Position numbers and translations under genes: made by a program
Notes under the pieces: generated by a model
Told to the model about the DNA's origin: nothing
What the model saw: the letters and a program-made list of their open reading frames with translations, nothing else
Databases searched by the model: none
Shown here: one piece after another, positions 51,218 to 59,978 of the stretch
Numbering within the stretch: the stretch's first letter is position 1
Layout: every line of letters starts with the position of its first letter
Source: CAZAPG01 sp964486935
Lineage (GTDB): Bacteria > Chloroflexota > Anaerolineae > 4572-78 > J111
Length of the DNA stretch: 64,000 nt
Assembly: GCA_964486935.1 (NCBI GenBank)
Contig: CAZAPG010000017.1
Coordinates: 59,197 to 123,196 of the forward strand
Direction of reading: 5' to 3'

Positions 51218-54202
51218 ATGGAATCATTTGTCACACCTATATTTGTTGGGCGCAGCCAGGCATTAAGTCGGCTTGAAAGTGCTGTGGTCGCTGTTCAAGG
51301 CGGCGATGGACGATGTCTCCTCGTCAGCGGTGAAGCCGGGATCGGCAAAAGCCGCCTCATCACCGAAATCCGGGCCAGAGTCGTTGAGCGAGGCTTCACC
51401 ACTCTCGCTGGTCGCTGCTTTGAGCAGGATCGCGCCTTCCCCTATGCTCCCCTAACCGATATGTTACGGCCTTATTTCGCCCGAGGTTCGGTTGCCAACC
51501 GGCTTCAAGCCCTCGGCCCGCTGGCTCATGAGTTGGTCAGGTTGTTGCCCGAATTAACAAGTTCCCTATCCCGACCGCAATCTGTACCGCTGGAATCCGG
51601 GGTCGAAAAGCGGCGTTTATTCGATGCTTTAACCTCCCTCTTTCTACAGCAGAGCCAGGCCGGCCCTCTGCTACTGATTGTGGAAGACCTGCATTGGTGT
51701 GACCAGACCAGCCTGGAGTTTTTGCTTTATTTCGTTCGGCGTATCGCTCATACGCCCATCCTCCTCTTGTTAAGCTCTCGTAGCGCCGGCACCCAAACCA
51801 GCCTGGTTGAGCTTCTGGCCGGACTGGATCGAGAATCCATCGCTCAGGAGATCAAGCTCGGCCCGCTGACCCGCATAGAAGTTACCCAGATGCTCCAGGC
51901 GATTCTCAACCAACCACAGCCTCCCTCGGCCGAATTTGTGGCGGCGGTCTACAGCCTGACCGAGGGCAACCCCTTCTTTGCCGAAGAAATCCTCACCTCG
52001 CTGATCACCGGGGGAGATATTTATATGGTCGAGGAACGCTGGAAGCGGAAACCCCTGCACCAGATTGATATTCCCGACAGCGTGCAGCGCCTGGTTGAAC
52101 AGCGCCTGAGCCACCTCACTCCACCGGCCCGACAGTTGCTCGATCTGGCCGCGGTCAGTGGGCGCAACTTTGATTTTGCCGTTTTGCAAGCATTGACCGG
52201 CCACAGCGACAGCGAACTGCTGACTCTAATCAAGGAGTTGATAGCTGCCAAATTCGTCGTCGAAGAGAGCGTCGATCAATTTGCCTTTCGCCATGCCCTC
52301 ACCCGCGAGGCGCTGTACGTCCGGTTACTGGCCCGCGAGCGGCAGACCCGGCACGGACAGATGGCCCAGGCCATCGAACAAATTCACGCCGGTGCGCTTG
52401 AGGCTCACCAGGAGGCGCTGGCTTATCATTTCTTTGAGGCCGCTATGTGGAGCAAGGCCCTTGACTACGCCCAACGCGCGGGGGAAAAGGCCCTGGCCCT
52501 GTACGCTCCGCACGCAGCGGTTGAGCAATTTACGCGAGCCTTAACTGCGGCAAATCGGTTATCCTCATCCCTGCCGGCGGCAGCTCTGTACCGTCTCCGG
52601 GGGCAGGCTTTTGATACGTTGGGCCAGTTTGACCAGGCCAGGACCGACTACGAGGCAGCCTTACAGGCGGCTCAAGCCGCCAGGGAGCAACGGGCGGCGT
52701 GGCAAGCCTTACTTGATTTGGGCCTGTTATGGGCCTCCCGCGACTACGAGCGGGCCGGCGACTACTGCCGCCAGGCGCTGGGGCTGGCTCGCTCAATGGG
52801 GGATGCGGCTGCTATTGGACACAGCCTCAACCGCCTGGGTAACTGGCTGATGAACAGCGGCCAGCCGCTCGATGCTCTCAACTATCACCGCGAGGCGCTG
52901 GAGCGCTTCGAAGCGCTTGATGACCGCGCCGGCATCGCTGCCACGCTAGACCTGCTGGCGATGACCAGCAACCAGGCCGGTGATTGGGCAGCGACAGTGA
53001 CGTACTACGAGCAGGCCATCCCCATCCTGCGCCAATTGAATGACCGCCAGACCCTGGCTTCCAGCCTGGCCAATGTGGTGATGTATACCCTGAACCTGGA
53101 GCAGGCTAATGAAGCCGTGACGCTGGCGCGTGATATTGGCTGGCGCTCCGGTGAAGCATACGCTTTGGGGGCCTTAAGTTGGACGCTTCTTGCTTTGGGG
53201 CGCTACGGCCAGGCCCTAGCTGCTCGAAAGCAGAGTCTTGAGGTGGCGCAAGCTATTGAGCATCCGCAATGGGTTGCCAGCGCCCATATTTTTCTGGGCC
53301 AGATTTATACCGAGTTATTGGCCCTGGATCAGGCGCGGGAGCATTTGGAACAGGGCCTGGCGCTGGCCCGGCAAGTCGGCTCGAGTTGGTTTTCGTTGGT
53401 GGGCGCCGGCAGTCTGGCCTCGGTCTATATCTGGCAGGGCGACCTGGACATGGCGGAAAAGTTGCTGGCCGATGCCCCCGAAACGTGGCAACCTGCACTA
53501 TACGCGGTAAAATTGGCCCAAATCGAGCTGGCCCTGGCCCGGCAAGACGGGGCCGGGATGTTGCAGTTGTTGCAGGATGTCCTCAACATTGTGGCCCCCT
53601 CCGAGATGGCAGGCGGGGGGGTGATGTTCTTTAAAGGCCCCGCTTTGACTTTACAGGGCCAGGCGTTGATCTTGCAGGGGCGTTGGACTGAGGCCGAACA
53701 GATATTGCGCCAGGTCGTTAACCTGTACACCACGCGCGGCATCGGCCACCACCGGTTGTGGCGGATTTACCTGGCGCTGGGAGAGGCCTATCAGGCCGCG
53801 TTGCAGGTCAAGCGGGCCGGCGAGGCGTTCAACACCGCCCGCGCCCACATCGAAACCGTCGCCTTGGCGATTGAGGATGAAGCGTTGGCCGAAAATTTCC
53901 GCCGCCGGGCCACAGCTATGGTCCCCCCGGCTCAACCACGTACTCCGCAGCAGGCAGCCAGGCAGGAATTTGGCGGGTTGACCGGGCGAGAGCGCCAGGT
54001 GGCGGCGGTCATTGCCCAGGGCCTCTCCAATCAGGAGATTGCCGACGAACTGGTTGTGAGCGTCAAAACTGTCGAGGCCCACATCACCCGCATCCTCTCC
54101 AAGCTGGGCTTTTCTTCCCGCGCCCAGGTTGCGGCCTGGGCGGTGGATAAGGGCCTGGCCCCTGCCCCTCAAGATTTGGATAGCCTTTCTGCCGACAGCT
54201 AA
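51218..54202 (+). CDS. LuxR-family ATP-binding regulator (LAL/MalT-like)
   Basis: A 994-residue protein: AAA/STAND-type ATPase (Walker A GEAGIGKS at 38-45; LLLIVEDLHWCD as Walker B), a winged-helix-like region, a long TPR domain (~420-870, many ALDYAQRAGEKAL-like units) and a C-terminal LuxR helix-turn-helix (~925-985: LTGRERQVAAVIAQGLSNQEIADELVVSVKTVEAHI). ATP binding and an inducer seen by the TPRs switch such regulators. No ribosome site of note precedes the ATG at 51218. It stands alone and its targets are unknown; the SnoaL-like gene is next. A GC hairpin follows the stop. Confidence 0.9.
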   Translation: MESFVTPIFVGRSQALSRLESAVVAVQGGDGRCLLVSGEAGIGKSRLITEIRARVVERGFTTLAGRCFEQDRAFPYAPLTDMLRPYFARGSVANRLQALGPLAHELVRLLPELTSSLSRPQSVPLESGVEKRRLFDALTSLFLQQSQAGPLLLIVEDLHWCDQTSLEFLLYFVRRIAHTPILLLLSSRSAGTQTSLVELLAGLDRESIAQEIKLGPLTRIEVTQMLQAILNQPQPPSAEFVAAVYSLTEGNPFFAEEILTSLITGGDIYMVEERWKRKPLHQIDIPDSVQRLVEQRLSHLTPPARQLLDLAAVSGRNFDFAVLQALTGHSDSELLTLIKELIAAKFVVEESVDQFAFRHALTREALYVRLLARERQTRHGQMAQAIEQIHAGALEAHQEALAYHFFEAAMWSKALDYAQRAGEKALALYAPHAAVEQFTRALTAANRLSSSLPAAALYRLRGQAFDTLGQFDQARTDYEAALQAAQAAREQRAAWQALLDLGLLWASRDYERAGDYCRQALGLARSMGDAAAIGHSLNRLGNWLMNSGQPLDALNYHREALERFEALDDRAGIAATLDLLAMTSNQAGDWAATVTYYEQAIPILRQLNDRQTLASSLANVVMYTLNLEQANEAVTLARDIGWRSGEAYALGALSWTLLALGRYGQALAARKQSLEVAQAIEHPQWVASAHIFLGQIYTELLALDQAREHLEQGLALARQVGSSWFSLVGAGSLASVYIWQGDLDMAEKLLADAPETWQPALYAVKLAQIELALARQDGAGMLQLLQDVLNIVAPSEMAGGGVMFFKGPALTLQGQALILQGRWTEAEQILRQVVNLYTTRGIGHHRLWRIYLALGEAYQAALQVKRAGEAFNTARAHIETVALAIEDEALAENFRRRATAMVPPAQPRTPQQAARQEFGGLTGRERQVAAVIAQGLSNQEIADELVVSVKTVEAHITRILSKLGFSSRAQVAAWAVDKGLAPAPQDLDSLSADS

Positions 54203-54204
54203 TC

Positions 54205-54224
54205 CAGGGCTGGCCGCAGCCCTG
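54205..54224 (+). terminator. Hairpin after the LuxR ATPase gene
   Basis: CAGGGCTG (54205-54212) pairs with CAGCCCTG (54217-54224) around GCCG, three bases after the stop codon. The following CTCTCC is not a T-run, so it is a candidate terminator only. Confidence 0.4.
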
Positions 54225-54377
54225 CTCTCCTATACAGTTTTATCCTGTGACAGCCTCCAAAAATATAGGGTTACTCTAGCTGGCATTATAGGGTTTTCCC
54301 CGATGATATTTTCTCCCTTTGCGAGTATCATAAAACCACAAAACAATCAATTCATTATTCAAACAAGGAGAAAAATC

Positions 54378-54809
54378 ATGAAAGCAAATGCAAAAACAGA
54401 ATCGGCAGTGTTGGCTATAATGAACAGATTTTTGGAGACCTACCAACAACGTGATATTGACGGCCTTATGGCGCTCTTCGCCCCGGATGATGACCAGATT
54501 CTGTTTGGCACCGGTATTGACGAGAAACGAATTGGCCGGGACCAAATCAGATATCAGGCGGAACGGGACTGGGCGCAGACAGAGGCGCTGGCCTTTAACT
54601 TCAATTGGCATCAAATTTCGGCGGCAGGGGCGGTGGCCTGGGTCGCTGCTGAGGGACAGGGTCAGGGCAAGGTTGGAGGCCAGGAGATCGAGTTTCCTCT
54701 GCGGATGACCGCCGTGCTGGAACAACGGAACGACGAATGGTTCCTGGTTCAGTCACATGTTTCGCTGCCAGCCGCCGGTCAGGAGGGAGGCGATTCGGTG
54801 CCGGTGTAA
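54378..54809 (+). CDS. SnoaL/NTF2-like protein (DUF4440 type)
   Basis: A 143-residue protein from the ATG at 54378 with AAGGAG 9 bases upstream. Single alpha+beta barrel domain: MNRFLETYQQRDIDGLMALFAPDDDQILFGTG, then RDQIRYQAERDWAQTEA and VAWVAAEGQGQG, then VLEQRNDEWFLVQSHVSLP. This is the SnoaL-like/ketosteroid-isomerase fold; members range from enzymes to ligand-binding proteins, so no reaction can be given. A longer in-frame reading to 54129 overlaps the LuxR gene and has no ribosome site. It is monocistronic. Confidence 0.85.
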   Translation: MKANAKTESAVLAIMNRFLETYQQRDIDGLMALFAPDDDQILFGTGIDEKRIGRDQIRYQAERDWAQTEALAFNFNWHQISAAGAVAWVAAEGQGQGKVGGQEIEFPLRMTAVLEQRNDEWFLVQSHVSLPAAGQEGGDSVPV

Positions 54810-54868
54810 TAGTCTCAGCAGATTCGGTGTTAACACGTTTTCAACATTATCACCAAAAAGAGAGATTA

Positions 54869-54925
54869 GAGATTAGAGATTAGAAGATAGGCGACTCGCG
54901 CAAACTATCTTCAATCTCTAATCTC
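54869..54925. repeat. Intergenic hairpin of GAGATTAG words
   Basis: The left arm (54869-54890) is made of AGATTAG repeats ending in GAAGATAG. The right arm (54905-54925) pairs with it over 21 bp: CTATCTTC with GAAGATAG (8 bp), a one-base bulge at 54882, then AATCTCTAATCTC with GAGATTAGAGATT (13 bp). Repetition of the word permits other registers. Confidence 0.65.
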
Positions 54926-54996
54926 CAATTCCTTAAAGGCGGCGACTGATTCTGCTATCTCATTAAATCGCAGGTAGTGGTTATGCGGGGGGTGTG

Positions 54997-55449
54997 TTAA
55001 AAATTGCGCTGCGCGTAATTGTCAAGAATCTGCAATTCCTGGCGATAGACGCGCCGCAGCATAGCCGGCGCGGCGAGCCGTTCTACCCAGCCTTTTAAGC
55101 CCGGGCTGGCTTGAAAGGTGGTGTCGAAGGTGACTTCTGACTGGTCATTACCACGCGGTTCAACAATAAATTTGGTCACCAGCCCATTATCCAAATCCGT
55201 TTCGGCCAGTACCCGGCCGGGTTCCGGCTCGCTAACGCGCATGCGGAAATTTTGCACTTTGCCCATTACCTTCATACCGGCTTTGAAAACCGTCCCTTCA
55301 CCCAGGCCACCTTCTTCCACTTCCAGCCCGGTGAAATAGGCTTTGGGCAGAATATGCGGGTGGTGGTTACGGTAATCGGCCAGGATAGGATAGACCTTTG
55401 TGGCCGGAGCATTAATTGTAGCTGAAACTGCGACATTTATAGTTGACAT
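54997..55449 (-). CDS. SRPBCC family protein (polyketide cyclase/START-like)
   Basis: A 150-residue single-domain protein: VSATINAPATKVYPILADYRNHHPHILP at the N-terminus, GEGTVFKAGMKVMGK, VEPRGNDQSEVTFDTTFQ and a C-terminal helix LQILDNYAQRNF. This is the helix-grip START/Bet v 1 fold with a hydrophobic ligand cavity; function is not set by sequence. AGGGG precedes the ATG on the minus strand. It is flanked by a hairpin element and by the NmrA remnant. Confidence 0.85.
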   Translation of the reverse strand: MSTINVAVSATINAPATKVYPILADYRNHHPHILPKAYFTGLEVEEGGLGEGTVFKAGMKVMGKVQNFRMRVSEPEPGRVLAETDLDNGLVTKFIVEPRGNDQSEVTFDTTFQASPGLKGWVERLAAPAMLRRVYRQELQILDNYAQRNF

Positions 55450-55544
55450 AAAAAACCCCTTTCAATATATAAAATTATCATAATGTTTAATCACACCTTA
55501 CCTGATTTCCGTTTTCTAATCGTTACGCCAGCGTTACGATGGGC

Positions 55545-55781
55545 GCATTTGCCAATATCCTCGGCGGCAATGCCCGGAAGTTTTTTATCGGCCATCGGCA
55601 AGGTGAGAGCCAGTTTTCCAGCCTGTCCCCGTTTAGGCCCCTGGCCAAAATATATCATATTTTCCCCAAAAAGCCAGATAAGCAGCAACGTTGATGGAAC
55701 GCCGGCTTCCACAAAGAATTTGTTGGCTTCTCCCTTGGCGTCGTAATGGGGCGCCTTGTATTTTCCCATCAAGGTTGGCAT
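55545..55781 (-). pseudogene. 3' remnant of an NmrA family gene
   Basis: The frame encodes MPTLMGKYKAPHYDAKGEAN, then AGVPSTLLLIWLF, IYFGQGPKRGQAGKLALTLP and MADKKLPGIAAEDIGKCA, which matches the middle of NmrA-like NAD(P)-binding proteins. The N-terminal ~130 residues with the GATGxxG nucleotide motif are absent, and after GKCA the sequence leaves the family, so both ends are lost. Confidence 0.6.
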
Positions 55782-55908
55782 CCGGTTGTGTTGGATTGCC
55801 AATTGCAGAACCGGAAGCGCCGCTGCCCTTCCCTGGGTCTGATGAGCGAAATAAATTGTGATATCAGTTTGAATAGTATGTCTCTTCTTCACCCCGGTAT
55901 CTCGGTTG

Positions 55909-55919
55909 TGTGCTAAAAT
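55909..55919 (+). promoter_or_regulatory. Extended -10 motif before the BtrH-like gene
   Basis: TGTGCTAAAAT here repeats the string before the dehydrogenase operon (46783-46793). No clear -35 box is found 17 bases upstream, so it would be an extended -10 promoter with a 33-base leader. Confidence 0.3.
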
Positions 55920-55952
55920 GAGGTTAGTCTTAAACCTTGGGAGATGTGACCG

Positions 55953-57161
55953 ATGCCAACACTCAATGATTACCGTCAATTTAATGGCCTGCACTGGGAA
56001 ACCGGCTCCGTTTGCAATCATTTGGCGTATCAAGGCTTTAAAGCGCCACATACCAACCAACCCTACACCGAAGCGCTGCTGTTGGGCATTAGCGGTGGAG
56101 CAGTGATAGGCTACTTTTCGTTTGCCTATGAAGGGTATGACCCTCACGTTGCCATACTAACCCGTAACACCTTTTCCCCGCTGGAAACACTTCTGACCCG
56201 TCTGGGCGTGGAACAAACCTTGCGCCAAACAAGCAACGCCGGCAAAGCCCAGGCCGATTTGCTTGACTGCCTTGCAGATGGCCTGCCACCCCTTGTTTGG
56301 GCCGATATGTTCAGCCTGCCTTACAACCAGTTACCCCACGATGGCGGTATGTGGCAGATGTTCCCCATTGTTGTTTATGGTTATGAGGCCGACACGGTTT
56401 GGATTGCCGACCAGGCCGGCGTGCCGCTGACTGTATCCCCGGCTGAATTGGCCGCGGCGCGAGGGCGAGTCAAAAAAATCAAGTTTCGACTACTAACTCT
56501 GGACATGCCCAACCCTGATAAACTGGTTTCAGCGGTGCAAAAAGGCATTTGGGACTGCCTTAAACTATACACCGAAGCGCCCCCCAGAGGCTCCAAAACT
56601 AACTTTGGCCTGACCGCTCTTAAACGCTGGGCCGGCTTGCTGGTTAACCCTAAACAACGCCTCAGTTGGGCCAAAGAATTTCCGCCCGGCCCCAAAATGT
56701 ACGCCGGTCTAACCTCCGCCTTCAATAGCATTGCTCTGTTTGGCCAGGATGGCCTGCGTCAGGACGCAGAGCGGGGCATCTATGCCGATTTTTTAGACGA
56801 AGCCAGCCTGCTCTTAAACAAACCCGCACTCAAAGATGTTGCCCGGCAATTCAGGCGCTGCGGGCAAGCCTGGCGCGAGTTAGCCCAGGCCCTTTTGCCC
56901 GATGACATTCCGGCGTTCAAAGAAACCCGCGAGCTGATGTTGCGCCAGCACCGGCTGTTTCTGGAGCAGGGCAGTGCAGCCCTATCCGCCAGGCAACAGA
57001 TTAAGACGCGCTTAAGTGAACTCAAAACCGAAATCCTCCTCTCGTTCCCCCTCAACGAAACCGAAGTTGCGACCATGCGCGAGAATTTACGCGCCCATGT
57101 ACTCAAGATTCATGACCTTGAACTGGAAGCCATCAAAGCCCTACAAGTAGTGATGACCTGA
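55953..57161 (+). CDS. BtrH N-terminal domain protein with DUF4872
   Basis: A 402-residue protein. The N-terminal ~120 residues match the BtrH N-terminal domain (FNGLHWETGSVCNHLAYQG with a Cys and His, LLLGISGGAVIGYFSF, PPLVWADMFSLPY), as in butirosin biosynthesis protein BtrH, which transfers a gamma-glutamyl acyl chain. C22-like Cys near the start and the following His fit a thiol acyltransferase or peptidase-like fold. The rest is DUF4872-like, alpha-helical. The host pathway is not evident, since no other antibiotic gene is near. GGGAGATG lies upstream of the ATG. Confidence 0.78.
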   Translation: MPTLNDYRQFNGLHWETGSVCNHLAYQGFKAPHTNQPYTEALLLGISGGAVIGYFSFAYEGYDPHVAILTRNTFSPLETLLTRLGVEQTLRQTSNAGKAQADLLDCLADGLPPLVWADMFSLPYNQLPHDGGMWQMFPIVVYGYEADTVWIADQAGVPLTVSPAELAAARGRVKKIKFRLLTLDMPNPDKLVSAVQKGIWDCLKLYTEAPPRGSKTNFGLTALKRWAGLLVNPKQRLSWAKEFPPGPKMYAGLTSAFNSIALFGQDGLRQDAERGIYADFLDEASLLLNKPALKDVARQFRRCGQAWRELAQALLPDDIPAFKETRELMLRQHRLFLEQGSAALSARQQIKTRLSELKTEILLSFPLNETEVATMRENLRAHVLKIHDLELEAIKALQVVMT

Positions 57162-57184
57162 AAAGGAGAACAGGTCGCCAACTG

Positions 57185-57223
57185 CTTCCGCTTTTTTCCG
57201 CCAACTGCATCCAATAGAGTGAT
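57185..57223. repeat. 39-bp perfect direct repeat, copy 1
   Basis: The bases from CTTCCGCTTTTTTCCGCC to CCAATAGAGTGAT are identical with 63939-63977. It is also flanked by an internal near-repeat (CGCCAACTGC followed by T/ATCC at 57177 and 57201). It lies after the BtrH-like gene and just before the nucleotidyltransferase remnant. Confidence 0.85.
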
Positions 57224-57359
57224 AATCGTCGTTGTGAACGCGATACAACTTCTTACCCGCTGCCGGCAGGTCGACTTGCTGGCGATTGATACCGTGGCAC
57301 TCAACCAGTTTGCCTCCAGCCAAATTCTGGAAAGGGTTGAACTCTATGAAAAAAATTGA
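57219..57359 (+). pseudogene. Possible C-terminal remnant of a MntA-type nucleotidyltransferase
   Basis: A frame starting at a GTG in the repeat reads NAIQLLTRCRQVDLLAIDT and VALNQFASSQILERVELYEKN to a TGA at 57357. The pattern VDLL-x-D-x8-ILxxxxLYEK(N) resembles the end of minimal nucleotidyltransferases of HEPN/MNT toxin-antitoxin pairs. The GSxxxG active site is missing. It overlaps the start of the GyrI-like gene. No HEPN partner is seen. Confidence 0.35.
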
Positions 57360-57954
57360 CTTTAAAAAAGAACTCAAACACCTCTATAACTCCTCGCCCA
57401 AAGCAGTGGTGGTGGTAGATGTCCCGCCGCTAAACTTTCTGATGGTTGACGGTCGGGGCGACCCCAACACGACCGCCGCTTACAAAGAGGCGGTTGAAGC
57501 ACTTTTTAGCCTTTCTTACGCACTCAAGTTTATGGTAAAAAAAGAGTTGGCGGTTGATTACGCGGTCATGCCGCTGGAAGGGCTGTGGTGGGTAGATGAT
57601 ATGAGCCAGTTCAGTGTGGATGATAAATCCGGCTGGCAATGGACGGCGATGGTCATGCAGCCGGAATACATTGTGGCCGACCTGGTTGAAACGGCCCGTG
57701 TTCAGATTGCCCGCAAGAAAAAGCTGCCGGCCTTATCACACCTGCGCCTGGAAACCTTGCACGAAGGTCAGGCCGCCCAGATGATGCACCTCGGCCCCTA
57801 CGCCGCCGAAGCGCCAACCATCGAGAAGCTCCACCGGTTCATTATCGAGCGGGGCGGGCAGCCCGTGGGCAAACACCACGAAATCTACCTGAATGACCCT
57901 GGCCGCACCGCGCCGGAAAAACTAAAGACCGTTATTCGCCAGCCGTTTGTTTGA
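57346..57954 (+). CDS. GyrI-like small-molecule-binding protein
   Basis: A 202-residue protein from the ATG at 57346 (GGAAAGG upstream): KKIDFKKELKHLYNSSPKAVVVVDVPPLNFLMVDGRGDPN, LYALKFMV, MPLEGLWWVDDM and LGPYAAEAPTIEKLHRFI, then GKHHEIYLNDPGRTAPEKLKTVIRQPF. This is the GyrI-like/SOUL-type binding fold of about 200 residues, known from BmrR-like effector domains and stand-alone hydrolases. The final KTVIRQPF is a family hallmark. Ligand unknown. It is monocistronic. Confidence 0.85.
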   Translation: MKKIDFKKELKHLYNSSPKAVVVVDVPPLNFLMVDGRGDPNTTAAYKEAVEALFSLSYALKFMVKKELAVDYAVMPLEGLWWVDDMSQFSVDDKSGWQWTAMVMQPEYIVADLVETARVQIARKKKLPALSHLRLETLHEGQAAQMMHLGPYAAEAPTIEKLHRFIIERGGQPVGKHHEIYLNDPGRTAPEKLKTVIRQPFV

Positions 57955-57995
57955 TCCAATGCAGCGCGTGGCCACGTTGAAGGAGAACATACAAA

Positions 57996-59978
57996 TTGTA
58001 TATACGCATAACTAAGCGTGCAGCAGCAAGGTTAGTTGCATTGGTAAAGTTGGGTCAAAGTAAGATTCACATTGTCCCCCTGGTTGTTCTTACGGCCTGT
58101 TTTTCAGGTCAGTTTGCTTCAACCCCGCTGGTGGTCGCTACACCCACCTCACCGCTGCCGTCCACCCATACGCCGTCCCCGGGCCAAAACCCGCCAATGT
58201 CAGAGTGCCGGGTTAGGGCCGACCTGCTAAAACTGTGTACCGCTTCCTCAGCAAACTTGAGGTCAATCTGGACGAGTCCGTATGAACACGTATTGACCAG
58301 CGGGGTAGTGTTTTCACCGCTGGCTCGAAGCCTTGACGGCGCGTGGCTGCAAGTTCGGCTCCCCAAAACGGCCCAGGCCGGCTGGGTTCCCGCCGGCCCG
58401 CAGTTGATGGATTGCGGTAATTTGAATGTAGCCGCGCTGCCCGTGGCGGCGACTGTTCCTGACGATACATGCTCGCCTGCCCCCACCAGCGACATCGGGG
58501 TGGTTGTCTCGCTCTCTGCCATCGAACCTGGGAGCAAGTACTTCACCTTACAGATAGAGCGCGCCGATAAAGGCCACACCTTTTTTATTGATCTATCCCG
58601 TCTGGAGATCACCGACAACAACGGCAAAAGATATACATTTGATTATGGCATTCCCGGTAATCTGGGCTGGGGCCAGCAATTCTCCTCAGATAGCTTACCC
58701 TACCAATTTAAAGGGGCTTTGAAACAGCCTATTGATCCAACCGCCACTCAGGTTACGCTGTCATTACAAATTGACCGCGCCGAATTGGGCATCCCCTATG
58801 TTCTCATCTGGCAGCAAGCTCTGACCCCGCTGGCTCCGGCCACCCCGGTTCCGGCAGTCGTTCCACCTGAAGGCCCCGTTGAGGCTGTTCTCGTTTCCAT
58901 GCCGTATCTCTTGCTCGGTCAGGGGGCCAACCTGGTCATTTTGAATCCCACCCTTAACCCGGCTCAACCGGAGATAATCGGCGTGGCAGCCCTACCCCCC
59001 GCAACCAAAATCACCGCCATTGCCATGCTGGGGTACTATGAGCACTATGTGTATGTAATGGCCGGCGGTTTGCGAATTTTTGACATTTCGAACCCCACCC
59101 AACCGGTCCAGGTGGGCTTCTATCAGCCGCCGCTACGCGACTGGACGGGCTACACCACGATGGCTTCGCCGTTGCCCCCGCCGCCGCGCGGGATGGATGT
59201 GGCGGTGCAACAGTGGTCTGAGGGGCTGCTAACGCCCCGCAACTACGCCTACATAGCCGCCTGGGCCGCCGGCCTGCGGGTGGTAGACGTGACCGACCCG
59301 ACCGCGCCCGTGGAAGTGGGCGCGCTTGAATTTGAACCGGCGACGGCGGTCACAGGGATTGCCCTGGGCGGGCGCGTTGTTTTCCTGGCTACCACAACCG
59401 GGCTGCGGGTGGTAGATGTGTCAGACCCCACCCGCCCGGCGCAAATCGCGGCCTTACCGGCCGTTAGTTGGGATGTGACCCACGCCGGTTACGACCAGCT
59501 CTACCTGGTGGAAGGGCAGTGCAGCCCGCTCGATGGTTGTGTGTTTGGCAGTTTGCAGGCGATAGATGCCTCTGACCCGGCCAACCCCCGGCTGGTAGAT
59601 CAAGTCAGCCTGAGCTACAGCCAGGTAGTAACCCTCGATGATGACATCTACGCTTCTGCCGATGACTACCATCTCTATGTAGCCATCCACAACGGTCTGC
59701 TGGTCTTTCGCTCCACCGACCTCAGCCGGCCCATAGGCCAATGGCTGCCTGGCTCCCCCATGGTAATCAGAGATATGGCCGCTGTCGGCAACTATCTCTA
59801 CCTGGCCGCCGGCGACGCCGGGTTGAAAGTTCTGAATGTAGCCGAAGCGACGGCGCCAGCTGAAATTGGAGAGATACCCGCATCGCTCCGGCAGCCGAGC
59901 GGTCAACCCCCTGCTACTCCCCTGGAAGAACCCACAACTGGCCCGGAGGCCACCGAGGAGCCTGAAGATACCCAATGA
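57996..59978 (+). CDS. Exported LVIVD-repeat beta-propeller protein
   Basis: A 660-residue protein starting at TTG with AAGGAG 11 bases upstream. The signal/anchor region has PLVVLTACFSGQ, a near-lipobox, then a Thr/Pro spacer. An SH3-like domain (~70-135) and a beta domain (~165-270) precede a propeller of LVIVD repeats (~320-630: LRIFDISNPTQPVQVGFY, LRVVDVTDPTAPVEVGAL, LRVVDVSDPTRPAQIAAL, LKVLNVAEATAPAEIGEI). LVIVD domains are extracellular repeats of unknown role. The tail is Pro/Thr/Glu-rich. The next propeller gene starts in the last four bases of this one (ATGA). Confidence 0.78.
   Translation: MYIRITKRAAARLVALVKLGQSKIHIVPLVVLTACFSGQFASTPLVVATPTSPLPSTHTPSPGQNPPMSECRVRADLLKLCTASSANLRSIWTSPYEHVLTSGVVFSPLARSLDGAWLQVRLPKTAQAGWVPAGPQLMDCGNLNVAALPVAATVPDDTCSPAPTSDIGVVVSLSAIEPGSKYFTLQIERADKGHTFFIDLSRLEITDNNGKRYTFDYGIPGNLGWGQQFSSDSLPYQFKGALKQPIDPTATQVTLSLQIDRAELGIPYVLIWQQALTPLAPATPVPAVVPPEGPVEAVLVSMPYLLLGQGANLVILNPTLNPAQPEIIGVAALPPATKITAIAMLGYYEHYVYVMAGGLRIFDISNPTQPVQVGFYQPPLRDWTGYTTMASPLPPPPRGMDVAVQQWSEGLLTPRNYAYIAAWAAGLRVVDVTDPTAPVEVGALEFEPATAVTGIALGGRVVFLATTTGLRVVDVSDPTRPAQIAALPAVSWDVTHAGYDQLYLVEGQCSPLDGCVFGSLQAIDASDPANPRLVDQVSLSYSQVVTLDDDIYASADDYHLYVAIHNGLLVFRSTDLSRPIGQWLPGSPMVIRDMAAVGNYLYLAAGDAGLKVLNVAEATAPAEIGEIPASLRQPSGQPPATPLEEPTTGPEATEEPEDTQ

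Noticed and set aside
55491..56147. Full 218-codon minus-strand open frame
   Set aside because: Only the central 79 codons match a family (NmrA); the rest lies opposite the BtrH-like gene or leaves the family, so it is not an intact gene.
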